DNA of 5,968 nucleotides from Clostridiales bacterium (GTDB taxonomy: Bacteria; Bacillota; Clostridia; Lachnospirales; WQUN01), in the NCBI GenBank assembly GCA_031271275.1, contig JAISWA010000223.1, forward strand, positions 1 through 5,968, read 5' to 3'. The notes under the pieces are model-generated. The model made no database searches and was not told the DNA's origin. It saw nothing but the letters and a program-made list of their open reading frames with translations. The position numbers and the translations under genes were made by a program. Within the stretch, counting starts at the first letter, position 1. The number at the start of each line of letters is the position of its first letter. Below are positions 1-5,968 of the stretch, in pieces.

Positions 1-690
1 TAAAATAATCAGCATTACACGGTTAATGTCCGCTAAATCCCGCCCCATCGTAAGCGCCTGCCCGAGACCAACCGTCGCGCTCATTACTTCCCCTGCCATA
101 AGAGACCGCCACGCGAACGACCAACCCTGCTTCATTCCGGTAATAAGCGGCGGAAGGCTTGCCGGAAATATAACTTTAAAATACAGGTCAAGCCCCTTTG
201 CGCCCATTGTTTTTGCGGCTTTTATATAGATGGGGTTTACGCTGCGTATCGCCATGTCCACCGCAATGGCGACGCTAAACGCGGAACCCATTACGATAAC
301 GAATATTATCGCGCTTTCCCTCAAGCCAAACCACAAAACGGCAAAAGGTACCCAACATATGCTTGGCAGCGTTTGAATACCCAGTATCAGCGGCTTTACC
401 GTGTTTTTTAACAGGGTGAACCGGTAAAGCAAAAGTCCGGTCAAAACACCGGCAAAAACAGAAAGCGCATAGCCCGTAAAAGCCCTTCTCAAGCTAAAAA
501 AAATCGCGTTAAACAACGCGTTCTGGTTAAAAAGTGAGACGAGCGATTTCCAAACGCCGACGGGGTTTGGGAAAGCATAGGGCTTCCAAACCCCGAGGAC
601 GGATACGCCAAGATAGTATAAGCCCTGCCATAACGCCGCCAACAGGGCATAGAACAATACCTGCTTTGCGATGGATTTAATGGTTGTCAT
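1..690 (-). CDS. ABC transporter permease, NitT/SsuC/TauC type (partial, 3' end outside window)
   Basis: This is the inner-membrane channel subunit of an importer, expected to work with the ATPase and binding protein just upstream. My translation gives 230 codons, open to the left edge. Family members usually have about 250-270 residues, so only a short C-terminal piece is missing. Hydrophobic stretches lie at about residues 9-30, 72-89, 98-120 and 124-146. The cytoplasmic EAA loop that docks on the ATPase is clear at about 157-189: AAKTMGAKGLDLYFKVIFP followed by ASLPPLITGMKQG. The segment SFAWRSLMAGEVM (191-203) is also typical of this subfamily. The ATG at 690 overlaps the end of the ATPase gene by 14 bases. 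Only a weak GGGACAGGA precedes it, so translation may be coupled. There is no other plausible start, because the next Met is far inside the protein. The substrate is inferred from the cysDN linkage (sulfate or an organosulfur compound) and is not shown by this subunit. Confidence 0.94.
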   Translation of the reverse strand, partial: MTTIKSIAKQVLFYALLAALWQGLYYLGVSVLGVWKPYAFPNPVGVWKSLVSLFNQNALFNAIFFSLRRAFTGYALSVFAGVLTGLLLYRFTLLKNTVKPLILGIQTLPSICWVPFAVLWFGLRESAIIFVIVMGSAFSVAIAVDMAIRSVNPIYIKAAKTMGAKGLDLYFKVIFPASLPPLITGMKQGWSFAWRSLMAGEVMSATVGLGQALTMGRDLADINRVMLIIL

Positions 691-1450
691 ATTCCTGTCC
701 CGCAATCTTTTCCACCTCTTTTCTGATAAGTGTTAACAATTTTGCCCGGAATTCAATAAACGCGGGTTCCTCAATGTGTCTCGGCCGGGGCAGGTTAACC
801 TTAAATATACCTGCCACCTTGCCCGGGTCCGCTTGTAAAAGTACAATCCTGTCCGCGAAAAATAAAGCCTCCTCAATACTGTGTGTAATAAAGAAAACTG
901 TTTTCGCGGTTTGCATCCATATTTTTTGTATTTCATCACGCAGCATATTTTTTGTTTGCTTGTCCAATGAGGCAAAAGGCTCATCCATCAGCAAAATTTT
1001 AGAATCCATCGCGAGCGCCCGCGCAAGCGCGACACGCTGCTTCATCCCCCCGGAAAGTTCATGGCAGCGGTAATCCTTAAAATGCGCAAGCTGAACCAGT
1101 TTTAAATATTTCATGGCGATTTCTTCCTGCTCGGCTTTTTGCTTCCCCGCCAGCTTAAGCCCGAATTTTATGTTTTCAATCACCGTAAGCCACGGAAAGA
1201 GCGCCGATTCCTGAAACATTACAACCCTGTCCGGCCCGGCGCCCGTTATTTTATTCCCGTCAAGCAGTATCTCTCCGGAGGTTTGCGTTTCAAGCCCCGC
1301 GATTATATTAAGCAAGGTGGTTTTTCCGCAGCCGGAAGGCCCGGTTACACATAAAAATTCCCCGTCGGAGATTTCGAGATTAATATCCTCGAGCGTAGGT
1401 TTCCCCGCGGACGGGAATGTCTTGTATATATTTTTAATGGTCAGGCCCAT
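677..1450 (-). CDS. ABC transporter ATP-binding protein, SsuB/TauB/NitT type
   Basis: This cytoplasmic ATPase powers the importer; it is 257 residues with the start chosen here. All nucleotide-binding motifs are intact: Walker A GPSGCGKTT (37-45), Q-loop Gln80, signature LSGGMKQR (132-139), Walker B ILLMDEP (152-158), D-loop SLD (161-163) and switch His190. The segment FQESALFPWLTVIENIKFGL after the Q-loop is characteristic of the nitrate/sulfonate/taurine branch. A longer reading frame begins with an ATG at 1486, but that lies inside the end of the binding-protein gene. The ATG at 1450 is preferred because GGAG sits seven bases upstream and the protein then starts directly with MGLTIKNIYKTF, the normal N-terminal strand. 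It lies 13 bases after the binding-protein stop and its 3' end overlaps the permease start by 14 bases, so the three genes are almost certainly one transcript. The family is certain; the exact substrate is not. Confidence 0.95.
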   Translation of the reverse strand: MGLTIKNIYKTFPSAGKPTLEDINLEISDGEFLCVTGPSGCGKTTLLNIIAGLETQTSGEILLDGNKITGAGPDRVVMFQESALFPWLTVIENIKFGLKLAGKQKAEQEEIAMKYLKLVQLAHFKDYRCHELSGGMKQRVALARALAMDSKILLMDEPFASLDKQTKNMLRDEIQKIWMQTAKTVFFITHSIEEALFFADRIVLLQADPGKVAGIFKVNLPRPRHIEEPAFIEFRAKLLTLIRKEVEKIAGQEYDNH

Positions 1451-1456
1451 AATAAG

Positions 1457-1460
1457 CTCC
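1457..1460 (-). promoter_or_regulatory. Ribosome binding site deciding the ATPase start
   Basis: GGAG on the minus strand, in the context CCGGAGCTTATT-ATG, lies six bases before the ATG at 1450. It favours this start over the in-frame ATG at 1486, which lies within the preceding gene. Confidence 0.7.
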
Positions 1461-1463
1461 GGT

Positions 1464-2435
1464 TTATTTAATAAAGCTTTCGTCAATCAAATCATCTGCG
1501 GGCATTTCCGTTATCAATTGCTCGGCAATGCCTACCCGCGCGAAATCCATAATTGACGCCGCCGGTATTTCACAGGTAATTTCCAGTCGTTTAAGCGCGC
1601 TTTCTAAAATACCAAGGTCAATCGTACTTTGAGTGATTGCTGAAATCTGCGCGTTGATTACATCACGAACGTCATTGGCGTTTATAAACAAGGTCGCTTC
1701 CTTATGCGCTTCCATAAACTTATTGACTATATCCCGGTGATTGTCGAGAAAATCCTTGCTTACAATAACCACCGCCGTCGAGGGTATTCCGTTTACATCC
1801 ACTTCGTCGTAATCAAGCACCACCTGCGCGCCGTGTTCAATTTCCAGTATGCTTCCCCACGGTTCCGGGACCAACGCCGCGTCTATGTTTTTTTGATCCA
1901 TCAGATTAGCGATGTCCGCGTTGGAGGATTGCACCACATTGACCGTTCCCCCGTTTGCAGCGGGCGAAAGCCCGTTAGCGCTTAACAGGCTGAGTAAACT
2001 CAAATGCTGCGTATTACCAAACTGCGGCACGCCTACGGTTTTGCCGTCAAGGTCAGCAGCGGAATTAATAGCGGCGTCATTGCGGCTAACCAACACCGAC
2101 CCGCCGTTTGACGCGCCCGCGATAATGCGCAGGTCACCTTGGGACTGTACATACCCGTTGATTGCGGGTACAGGGCCGATATACCCTATGTCGATTTCAC
2201 CGGCGAACAGCGCTTCAATCTCGGAAGGCCCCGCGTTGAAGGCAATCCACTTAACCGTAATTTCGCCGCCGAGTTTTTCCTCAAGCAGCCCTTCGCCCTT
2301 CATCACCAACGCTTGTGCGTGGGTGATATTGGGGAAATACGCGACGCTTATTTCCGTTAATACTTCGTTGCCGCTCCTGTTGCAGCCGGAAAATAGTAAC
2401 GCAAGCAAAAGCGTTACCCCAAATATTTTCTTCAT
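1464..2435 (-). CDS. Lipoprotein substrate-binding protein of a NitT/SsuA/TauA-type ABC importer
   Basis: This is the extracytoplasmic receptor of the importer, 323 residues with the start chosen here. The N-terminus is a lipoprotein signal peptide: MKK, a hydrophobic core, then LLFSGC with Cys18 as the predicted lipidated residue. Phe at -3 is less usual than Leu or Val. The mature part has the periplasmic-binding type II pattern of the NMT1/SsuA family: YFPNITHAQALV (33-44), AGPSEIEALFAGEIDIGYIGP (68-88), DLDGKTVGVPQFGNTQHL (128-145) and VPEPWGS (189-195). An in-frame ATG at 2447 would add four residues (MRSA). The ATG at 2435 is preferred because GAGGT lies just upstream and MKK is a standard lipoprotein start. 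It begins 13 bases after the cysN stop and is followed 13 bases later by the ATPase gene. Relatives bind sulfonates, taurine, nitrate, thiamine precursors and others. The linkage to cysDN argues for sulfate or an organosulfur ligand, which is inference only. Confidence 0.93.
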   Translation of the reverse strand: MKKIFGVTLLLALLFSGCNRSGNEVLTEISVAYFPNITHAQALVMKGEGLLEEKLGGEITVKWIAFNAGPSEIEALFAGEIDIGYIGPVPAINGYVQSQGDLRIIAGASNGGSVLVSRNDAAINSAADLDGKTVGVPQFGNTQHLSLLSLLSANGLSPAANGGTVNVVQSSNADIANLMDQKNIDAALVPEPWGSILEIEHGAQVVLDYDEVDVNGIPSTAVVIVSKDFLDNHRDIVNKFMEAHKEATLFINANDVRDVINAQISAITQSTIDLGILESALKRLEITCEIPAASIMDFARVGIAEQLITEMPADDLIDESFIK

Positions 2436-2440
2436 GGCGG

Positions 2441-2445
2441 ACCTC
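2441..2445 (-). promoter_or_regulatory. Ribosome binding site deciding the binding-protein start
   Basis: GAGGT on the minus strand sits five bases before the ATG at 2435. It overlaps the alternative upstream ATG (2445-2447), which therefore cannot use it. This supports the shorter MKK start. Confidence 0.65.
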
Positions 2446-2448
2446 ATT

Positions 2449-2898
2449 TTAAAATTTAAATATATAGCGCTTGTCTTTGAGCAATTCCACTAAGGTGTAT
2501 ACGTTTTCCCTTACGGGAACATTTTTTGATTCAACGACCAGATCAGCGGTTAAATCGGTAGTAATTTCTCCGCCTACCCAAACGGTCTCTACCTCGCCGC
2601 TGACAATCATTTTTATAATACTGATATCGCTTGCGGTCAGAGAACGGGCGGTTACAATCAGAATAATCCCCGCATCAAGCATAAGGTTCGCTACCTCGGC
2701 GAAACGGCGGATATGTTCCCTGTGGTTTAATTGCTCTTTGTTTAATGATTTTATATCGGAGTCTACGCCGTATAGAAAAGTACCGATACCCAAATAGTAC
2801 GCGAATCGGCCGTTTTCCACCAACGACCGTTCCAACGCTTTGGCAAGCTGCTTTTTCCCTGCGTTGTTTTCACCCGTAATCACCATGAGAACCGGCTT
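2449..2898 (-). other. APS-kinase-like (CysC-like) C-terminal domain of CysN, catalytic motifs degraded
   Basis: Residues about 450-598 of CysN begin KPVLMVITGENNAGKKQLAK, where a true APS kinase has GLSGSGKST. The P-loop spacing is kept but the Ser/Thr after the lysine is Lys (GENNAGKK, residues 458-465). Where APS kinase has a DGDN/R substrate motif, this protein reads YLGIGTFLYGVDSD. The following NHREHIRRFAEVANLMLDAGIILIVTA matches the conserved kinase helix and strand well (compare RxENIRRxxEVAKLMxDAGxI). The part after it is shorter than in a standard kinase, about 60 residues, and lacks the recognisable lid and adenine-binding end. The homology is clear to me; loss of kinase activity is inferred. 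The domain may instead regulate or scaffold the sulfurylase. Confidence 0.75.
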
Positions 2899-4245
2899 TT
2901 GGCTGTATCTCTCCGCGCGGTGTTCCGCGCTCAAGCCGCTGTGTTCCCATTTGTAATTGCGTAACAGCACTTTCTCCCGAATGTCCTGTTCTACCTCCTG
3001 TACATTCGAGAGGATTATCCCTCCGCCCTTTATATCAAAATCATCCACAAGGACAAAACGGCTTGTCGCGCCCAGTTTCTCCGCGATATCAAAAGCGATA
3101 GGCTTATCGGTTTCTATAATACATTCCGCGACTTCATTGCATTTTATTTTTTCTCCGGCGGACGCGCTTAAATCGGAAGAATTTAAAACGCTGAGAATTT
3201 CGTCTATGTACGCGCCTGTCTTTTCGGTTCCGATTTTAAGTGAGTATTTTTTGTTTTTTTCGAGCGGCTGTTTTCCCAACCAAAAGATATTCGCTTTTAT
3301 CCTGGACGAAACCAACGGCGGGTCCTGACCGTCTATTGTCATGATTTCCCCGCGCCTTACGTAGATTTGCTCCGTTAATGTAAAACCTGCGGCATCCCCG
3401 GCGGAAGAATTTTCAATAATTCCAACTGGAAACCTTTCAATCGTTTTAATGACGCTGCTCTTGCCTGACGGATAGAATACGGCTCTGTTTCCCGACTTAA
3501 CATTACCGGATTCGATTGTGCCCGCAACGATGCGCCGGTCGTCCCCGTCTCTTGTAAACTTATATATGTCTTGCACCGGCATACGAAAAACATTCTCCGA
3601 TAACGCCGGTTCGCTTGGGAAATCATCCATTGCCTCAAGAACGGTTTTACCTGTGTACCACGGCATTCTTTCACTTTTTGCCGCCACATTGTCGCCGTTA
3701 AACGCGCTGACAGGGATATAACACAGGGGCGATACCGCAAGCTTATTTAAAAATTCTCCGTACTCGCGCTGTATTTCTTCAAAAACTTCCCGTGAATAGT
3801 TTTTTAAATCAAGCTTATTGACCGCGACAACCACCTTTTTAACGCCGAGCATGGAAAGCATGTAGCCATGACGGCGGGAATTTTCGCGCACGCCTTCGTT
3901 CGCGTCAATCAGCAGTATCGCGGCTTCGGCCCTTGCGGCTCCGGTTATCATGTTTTTTAAGAACTCAATATGCCCGGGCGCGTCAAGGATAATATAGTCC
4001 CGCTTTTTTGATTTAAAAAAACATCGGGCGGTGTCGATGGTGATTCCCTGTGCCTGCTCGTCTTTTAACGCGTCCAGAAGGAAAGCGTATTCGAAGGGCT
4101 TTGAATTCCTGCGGCAAGTTTCCCGCACCTGTTCCAACCTGCCCTGCGGCAGGGTTCCCGTGTCCGCAAGCAGCCTGCCTATGAGCGTGCTTTTACCGTG
4201 GTCCACATGCCCGACGATTACAATGTTCATATCTTCTTTTTCCAT
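2449..4245 (-). CDS. cysN: Sulfate adenylyltransferase GTPase subunit CysN with a C-terminal degenerate APS-kinase-like domain
   Basis: This is the regulatory GTPase subunit of ATP sulfurylase. GTP hydrolysis here drives CysD to form APS from ATP and sulfate in the cytoplasm. With the start at 4245 it has 598 residues. Translation-factor GTPase motifs are intact: G1 GHVDHGKST (12-20), switch I GITIDTA (67-73), G3 DAPGH (88-92), G4 NKLD (143-146) and G5-like SAFNGDNV (180-187). Beta-barrel domains homologous to EF-Tu domains 2 and 3 follow at about 215-420. From about 450 to the end lies a segment resembling APS kinase (CysC) but lacking key residues; it is listed separately. The start ATG shares one base with the cysD stop (TAATG), and GGAAGG lies nine bases upstream. 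A second ATG at 4230 gives MNIVIVG and is possible. A longer in-frame opening to 4404 only overlaps cysD and is rejected. This is clearly CysN rather than EF-Tu, given the DALKDEQAQGITIDTA segment and the cysD partner. Confidence 0.95.
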   Translation of the reverse strand: MEKEDMNIVIVGHVDHGKSTLIGRLLADTGTLPQGRLEQVRETCRRNSKPFEYAFLLDALKDEQAQGITIDTARCFFKSKKRDYIILDAPGHIEFLKNMITGAARAEAAILLIDANEGVRENSRRHGYMLSMLGVKKVVVAVNKLDLKNYSREVFEEIQREYGEFLNKLAVSPLCYIPVSAFNGDNVAAKSERMPWYTGKTVLEAMDDFPSEPALSENVFRMPVQDIYKFTRDGDDRRIVAGTIESGNVKSGNRAVFYPSGKSSVIKTIERFPVGIIENSSAGDAAGFTLTEQIYVRRGEIMTIDGQDPPLVSSRIKANIFWLGKQPLEKNKKYSLKIGTEKTGAYIDEILSVLNSSDLSASAGEKIKCNEVAECIIETDKPIAFDIAEKLGATSRFVLVDDFDIKGGGIILSNVQEVEQDIREKVLLRNYKWEHSGLSAEHRAERYSQKPVLMVITGENNAGKKQLAKALERSLVENGRFAYYLGIGTFLYGVDSDIKSLNKEQLNHREHIRRFAEVANLMLDAGIILIVTARSLTASDISIIKMIVSGEVETVWVGGEITTDLTADLVVESKNVPVRENVYTLVELLKDKRYIFKF

Positions 4246-5126
4246 TACATATAACCTTCCCGGCGCAGGGTTTCCAACCCGCCGCCGTTTTCTTTGTCCT
4301 GCGCGCGGCCCGAGCGTTCCGCGATATTGGAGAATTTGCCCGTGCGCAATTCTTCCACTATTTCTGAAACCGTTTTCGCGGCCGATTCCACACAGTGCGT
4401 ACATGGCGCGCAGCCAAGTGAACGGTATCGCGTGCCGTCGCCTTTATCGAAATACAACGAAACCACCGGTATATTTTCTCTTTCGATATACTCCCAAATA
4501 TTCAGCTCCGTCCAATCCAACAGCGGATGAACGCGCACATGCGTTCCCCTCGCGAAATCGGTTTTGTACTGGTTCCAAAATTCCGGCGGTTGATTGCCGA
4601 TATCCCAATCGTTGTTCTTGTCCCGCGGGGAGAAATAACGCTCCTTTGAGCGGCTGCCTTCCTCATCCGCACGGACGCCGACTATGACGCCGGTATAGGG
4701 CTCGGTGTTGGAATCACGCTCATACCTTCCGGTTACATGGTTAATCCTGTAACGCGGCCATTCCCCGCTTAACGTGTGAGTCAGGGCTTCTGTTTTAAGC
4801 ATCCGGCAGCAATCAATACGGGAACAAGCACCGTCCGGGTAGGTCGTTTTTTCGGAAAGCGCGGTAGAATTCTCTCCGTAAACCATGTCTACGCACCATT
4901 CGCGCGTGTACTTGTCACGGTACTCAATCATTTCCGGGATTTTGTAGCGGGTGTCGATATGTACAAGGGGAAACGGGACATGCCCGAAGAAGGCTTTGCG
5001 CGCAAGCCATAAAAGAACGGTGCTGTCCTTGCCGATAGACCAGAGCATACACAGGTTGCCCAATTGGCTGTACGCCTCGCGGAGGATGTGGATGCTCTTA
5101 TTTTCGAGGGTGTCTAAGTGATTCAT
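4245..5126 (-). CDS. cysD: Sulfate adenylyltransferase catalytic subunit CysD
   Basis: This subunit adenylates sulfate to APS in complex with CysN; it is 293 residues, close to the usual length. It belongs to the PAPS-reductase/N-type ATP pyrophosphatase fold. Visible motifs are the PP-loop SIGKDST (30-36), LVHIDTRYKIPEM (54-66), RADEEGSRSKERYFSPRDK (152-170), HPLLDWTELNIWEYI (200-214) and RSLGCAPCT (235-243), ending in the typical RREGYM. Compared with the E. coli type it has a short insertion around 121-145 (WPRYRINHVTGRYERDSNTE) and lacks the segment before the GC motif. This looks like the clostridial-type variant. It carries extra cysteines: C101, C106, C107, C239, C242 and C245. The ATG at 5126 overlaps the upstream gene's TGA by four bases (ATGA), and only a poor ribosome site (GGTAAAT) precedes it, so translation may be coupled. 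Its codons are GC-rich at third positions, 37 of the first 50. It is not a CysH reductase, because the C-terminal ECGLH motif is absent and CysN follows. Confidence 0.95.
   Translation of the reverse strand: MNHLDTLENKSIHILREAYSQLGNLCMLWSIGKDSTVLLWLARKAFFGHVPFPLVHIDTRYKIPEMIEYRDKYTREWCVDMVYGENSTALSEKTTYPDGACSRIDCCRMLKTEALTHTLSGEWPRYRINHVTGRYERDSNTEPYTGVIVGVRADEEGSRSKERYFSPRDKNNDWDIGNQPPEFWNQYKTDFARGTHVRVHPLLDWTELNIWEYIERENIPVVSLYFDKGDGTRYRSLGCAPCTHCVESAAKTVSEIVEELRTGKFSNIAERSGRAQDKENGGGLETLRREGYM
4255..4260 (-). promoter_or_regulatory. Ribosome binding site for cysN inside the end of cysD
   Basis: GGAAGG on the minus strand lies within the last codons of cysD, nine bases before the ATG at 4245. 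It supports initiation at the TAATG junction rather than at the upstream in-frame opening. Confidence 0.55.
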
Positions 5127-5968
5127 CGCGATTTACCATTGCCATTATTTTTTTGAAAACGGACCCCAATGATTTTCTTCAAGAAATCCATAGCGGTGCG
5201 AAGGGGTTTTGTTATTTTCCAACTGGTGGAGGAAAGGACTTTATTAATTTTTTCCGTTGAACGTAGTAGCTGTTCTTTAAGCTGCAGATTTTTTTCTATC
5301 AATGCGGAATTAGCGTTGTTTAGATGTGAGATATTGTCCTGCAACGTTTTAATAAGCGCTTTAAGCTTTGCGGTTTCCCCGATGTTGAGTAGTAATTCAT
5401 TTTTTTGCTCAGATACCATTTTTTCGAGTTTGATTTTTTCTTTGGTGTCAAGCAGTAGTTTTTCTTTTTCAGCATTTGTTATAAGTGTTTTGTCTCGCGC
5501 AAGCAAAGACATATTATAAAAGGTAGAGGCAAAAGTACCTTTATCTATAATCATTTCGCATTCGAGCGAAATTATAGGTTCTTTACTGGAATAATATAGT
5601 CGCGGATTGTCACACCAAAAGTAGAATAGATTTTCAATTATGTCAATATTGTTTCCGTTTATCTTTTGCCTTACATCTACCCCGTTTACTTCAAAGCGTT
5701 TAAATAACGCAACGCAAGGATAATGGCTTGGGTCAACACGTAACCGGGTAATCTTATCTGATTCCTTAAAATTTACAGAAATTCTCTGAACCCCATATTT
5801 TGTAGCCTTGAATTCCATCGTTCTTGGAATCAAAAAACCTGTATCAATACCAATAAAAAGCTGTATGACATCTTGACGTGCCGGAGAGGTGATTAAATCT
5901 TGTTCTATGTACGCGGAATCTTTAGGAAACAGATTATTATCCAACAGACGTTTTGCTATCGTTGAAAA
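5123..5968 (-). CDS. C-terminal part of a cell-surface glycosyltransferase/methyltransferase-type protein with coiled coil (5' end outside window)
   Basis: The frame is open to the right edge (my translation begins FSTIAKRLLDNNLF), giving 281 visible residues. The first internal start candidate is only a TTG at 5944 with no clear ribosome site, so the gene most likely begins beyond the window. Numbering from the edge, residues about 33-145 look like a beta-rich module, with IGIDTGF and TRLRVDPSHYPCVALFKRFEVNG. This pattern recurs in large polysaccharide glycosyltransferases as lRfDP...g.v.i..i.i. Residues about 163-245 are rich in Lys, Glu, Leu and Asn and should form a coiled coil. SSTSWKITKPLR (246-257) is a motif seen near the end of many surface-glycan glycosyltransferases and SAM methyltransferases. 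A basic tail follows. No catalytic domain is visible, so the enzyme class is inferred. The TGA overlaps the cysD ATG. Codon use is AT-rich, with 14 of the first 50 codons ending in G or C, unlike cysD. Confidence 0.7.
   Translation of the reverse strand, partial: FSTIAKRLLDNNLFPKDSAYIEQDLITSPARQDVIQLFIGIDTGFLIPRTMEFKATKYGVQRISVNFKESDKITRLRVDPSHYPCVALFKRFEVNGVDVRQKINGNNIDIIENLFYFWCDNPRLYYSSKEPIISLECEMIIDKGTFASTFYNMSLLARDKTLITNAEKEKLLLDTKEKIKLEKMVSEQKNELLLNIGETAKLKALIKTLQDNISHLNNANSALIEKNLQLKEQLLRSTEKINKVLSSTSWKITKPLRTAMDFLKKIIGVRFQKNNGNGKSR

Noticed and set aside
1451..1486. N-terminal extension of the ATPase to the ATG at 1486
   Set aside because: It starts within the binding-protein gene and has no better ribosome site; the ATG at 1450 with GGAG fits the family N-terminus.
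1912..2493. 193-codon plus-strand open frame
   Set aside because: It is antisense to the well-supported binding protein and extends over the cysN end; its composition is that of a shadow frame.
4246..4404. N-terminal extension of CysN to an in-frame ATG at 4404
   Set aside because: These 53 codons lie entirely within cysD in another frame, give a low-complexity Arg/Gly-rich peptide, and the TAATG junction with an upstream GGAAGG offers a normal CysN start.
4031..4687. 218-codon plus-strand open frame
   Set aside because: It lies antisense to cysN and cysD, which are certain genes. Its Pro/Ser/Arg-rich translation resembles no protein family I know.
5127..5220. Possible promoter for cysD (AATAAT near 5145 and TTGAAG near 5180 on the minus strand)
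   Set aside because: The hexamers are weak and their spacing does not suit a sigma-70 promoter; no support beyond AT-richness.
5169..5519. 116-codon plus-strand frame rich in Ser, Phe and Leu, membrane-like
   Set aside because: It is the complement of the Lys/Glu/Asn-rich coiled coil, which automatically produces Phe/Leu/Ser codons on the other strand.
5942..5944. TTG as the true start of the rightmost gene
   Set aside because: The frame stays open to the window edge, there is no convincing ribosome site, and the protein looks like the C-terminal part of a larger enzyme.
1..5968. Terminators, CRISPR arrays, tRNAs, insertion sequences or direct repeats
   Set aside because: I read both strands and found no intergenic space over 13 bases, no stem-loop followed by a T-run between genes, and no repeated units.

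Overview
The window is a compact, single-direction gene cluster on the minus strand. It holds six genes with no intergenic gap over 13 bases, and both end genes run off the window. Read in the direction of transcription (right to left), the order is: the 3' part of a surface-glycan glycosyltransferase-type protein (5123-5968), cysD (4245-5126), cysN with a C-terminal APS-kinase-like domain (2449-4245), a lipoprotein substrate-binding protein (1464-2435), an ABC ATPase (677-1450) and an ABC permease cut by the left edge (1-690).

The central theme is sulfur. CysD and CysN together form the GTP-driven ATP sulfurylase that makes adenosine 5'-phosphosulfate (APS) from sulfate and ATP. The three ABC genes form a complete NitT/SsuABC/TauABC-type importer. 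Their tight linkage to cysDN suggests that the importer brings in sulfate or an organosulfur compound for the same pathway. No APS reductase, sulfite reductase, sulfonate monooxygenase or sulfotransferase is visible, so the fate of APS cannot be read from this window.

The rightmost gene is different in kind. It has a beta-rich segment, a coiled coil and a terminal SSTSWKITKPLR motif of the sort found in large cell-surface glycosyltransferases and methyltransferases. Its codon use is AT-rich: 14 of its first 50 visible codons end in G or C, against 37 of the first 50 of cysD. The composition changes at the 4-base overlap with cysD, so this may be the border between two gene blocks of different origin.

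The organism is a bacterium. The CysD/CysN variants (SIGKDS, DALKDEQAQGITIDTA and DAPGHIEFLKNMITGAA motifs), the lipoprotein binding protein and the mid-range base composition fit an anaerobe of the Clostridia type. A spirochaete is also possible, because the lipobox has Phe at -3. The phylum cannot be settled from the sequence alone.

No RNA genes, insertion sequences, CRISPR arrays, terminators or convincing promoters were seen. I do not see a wholly new system. The points most worth checking are the degenerate kinase domain on CysN, the APS-reductase-like cysteine pattern in CysD, and the composition break next to cysD.
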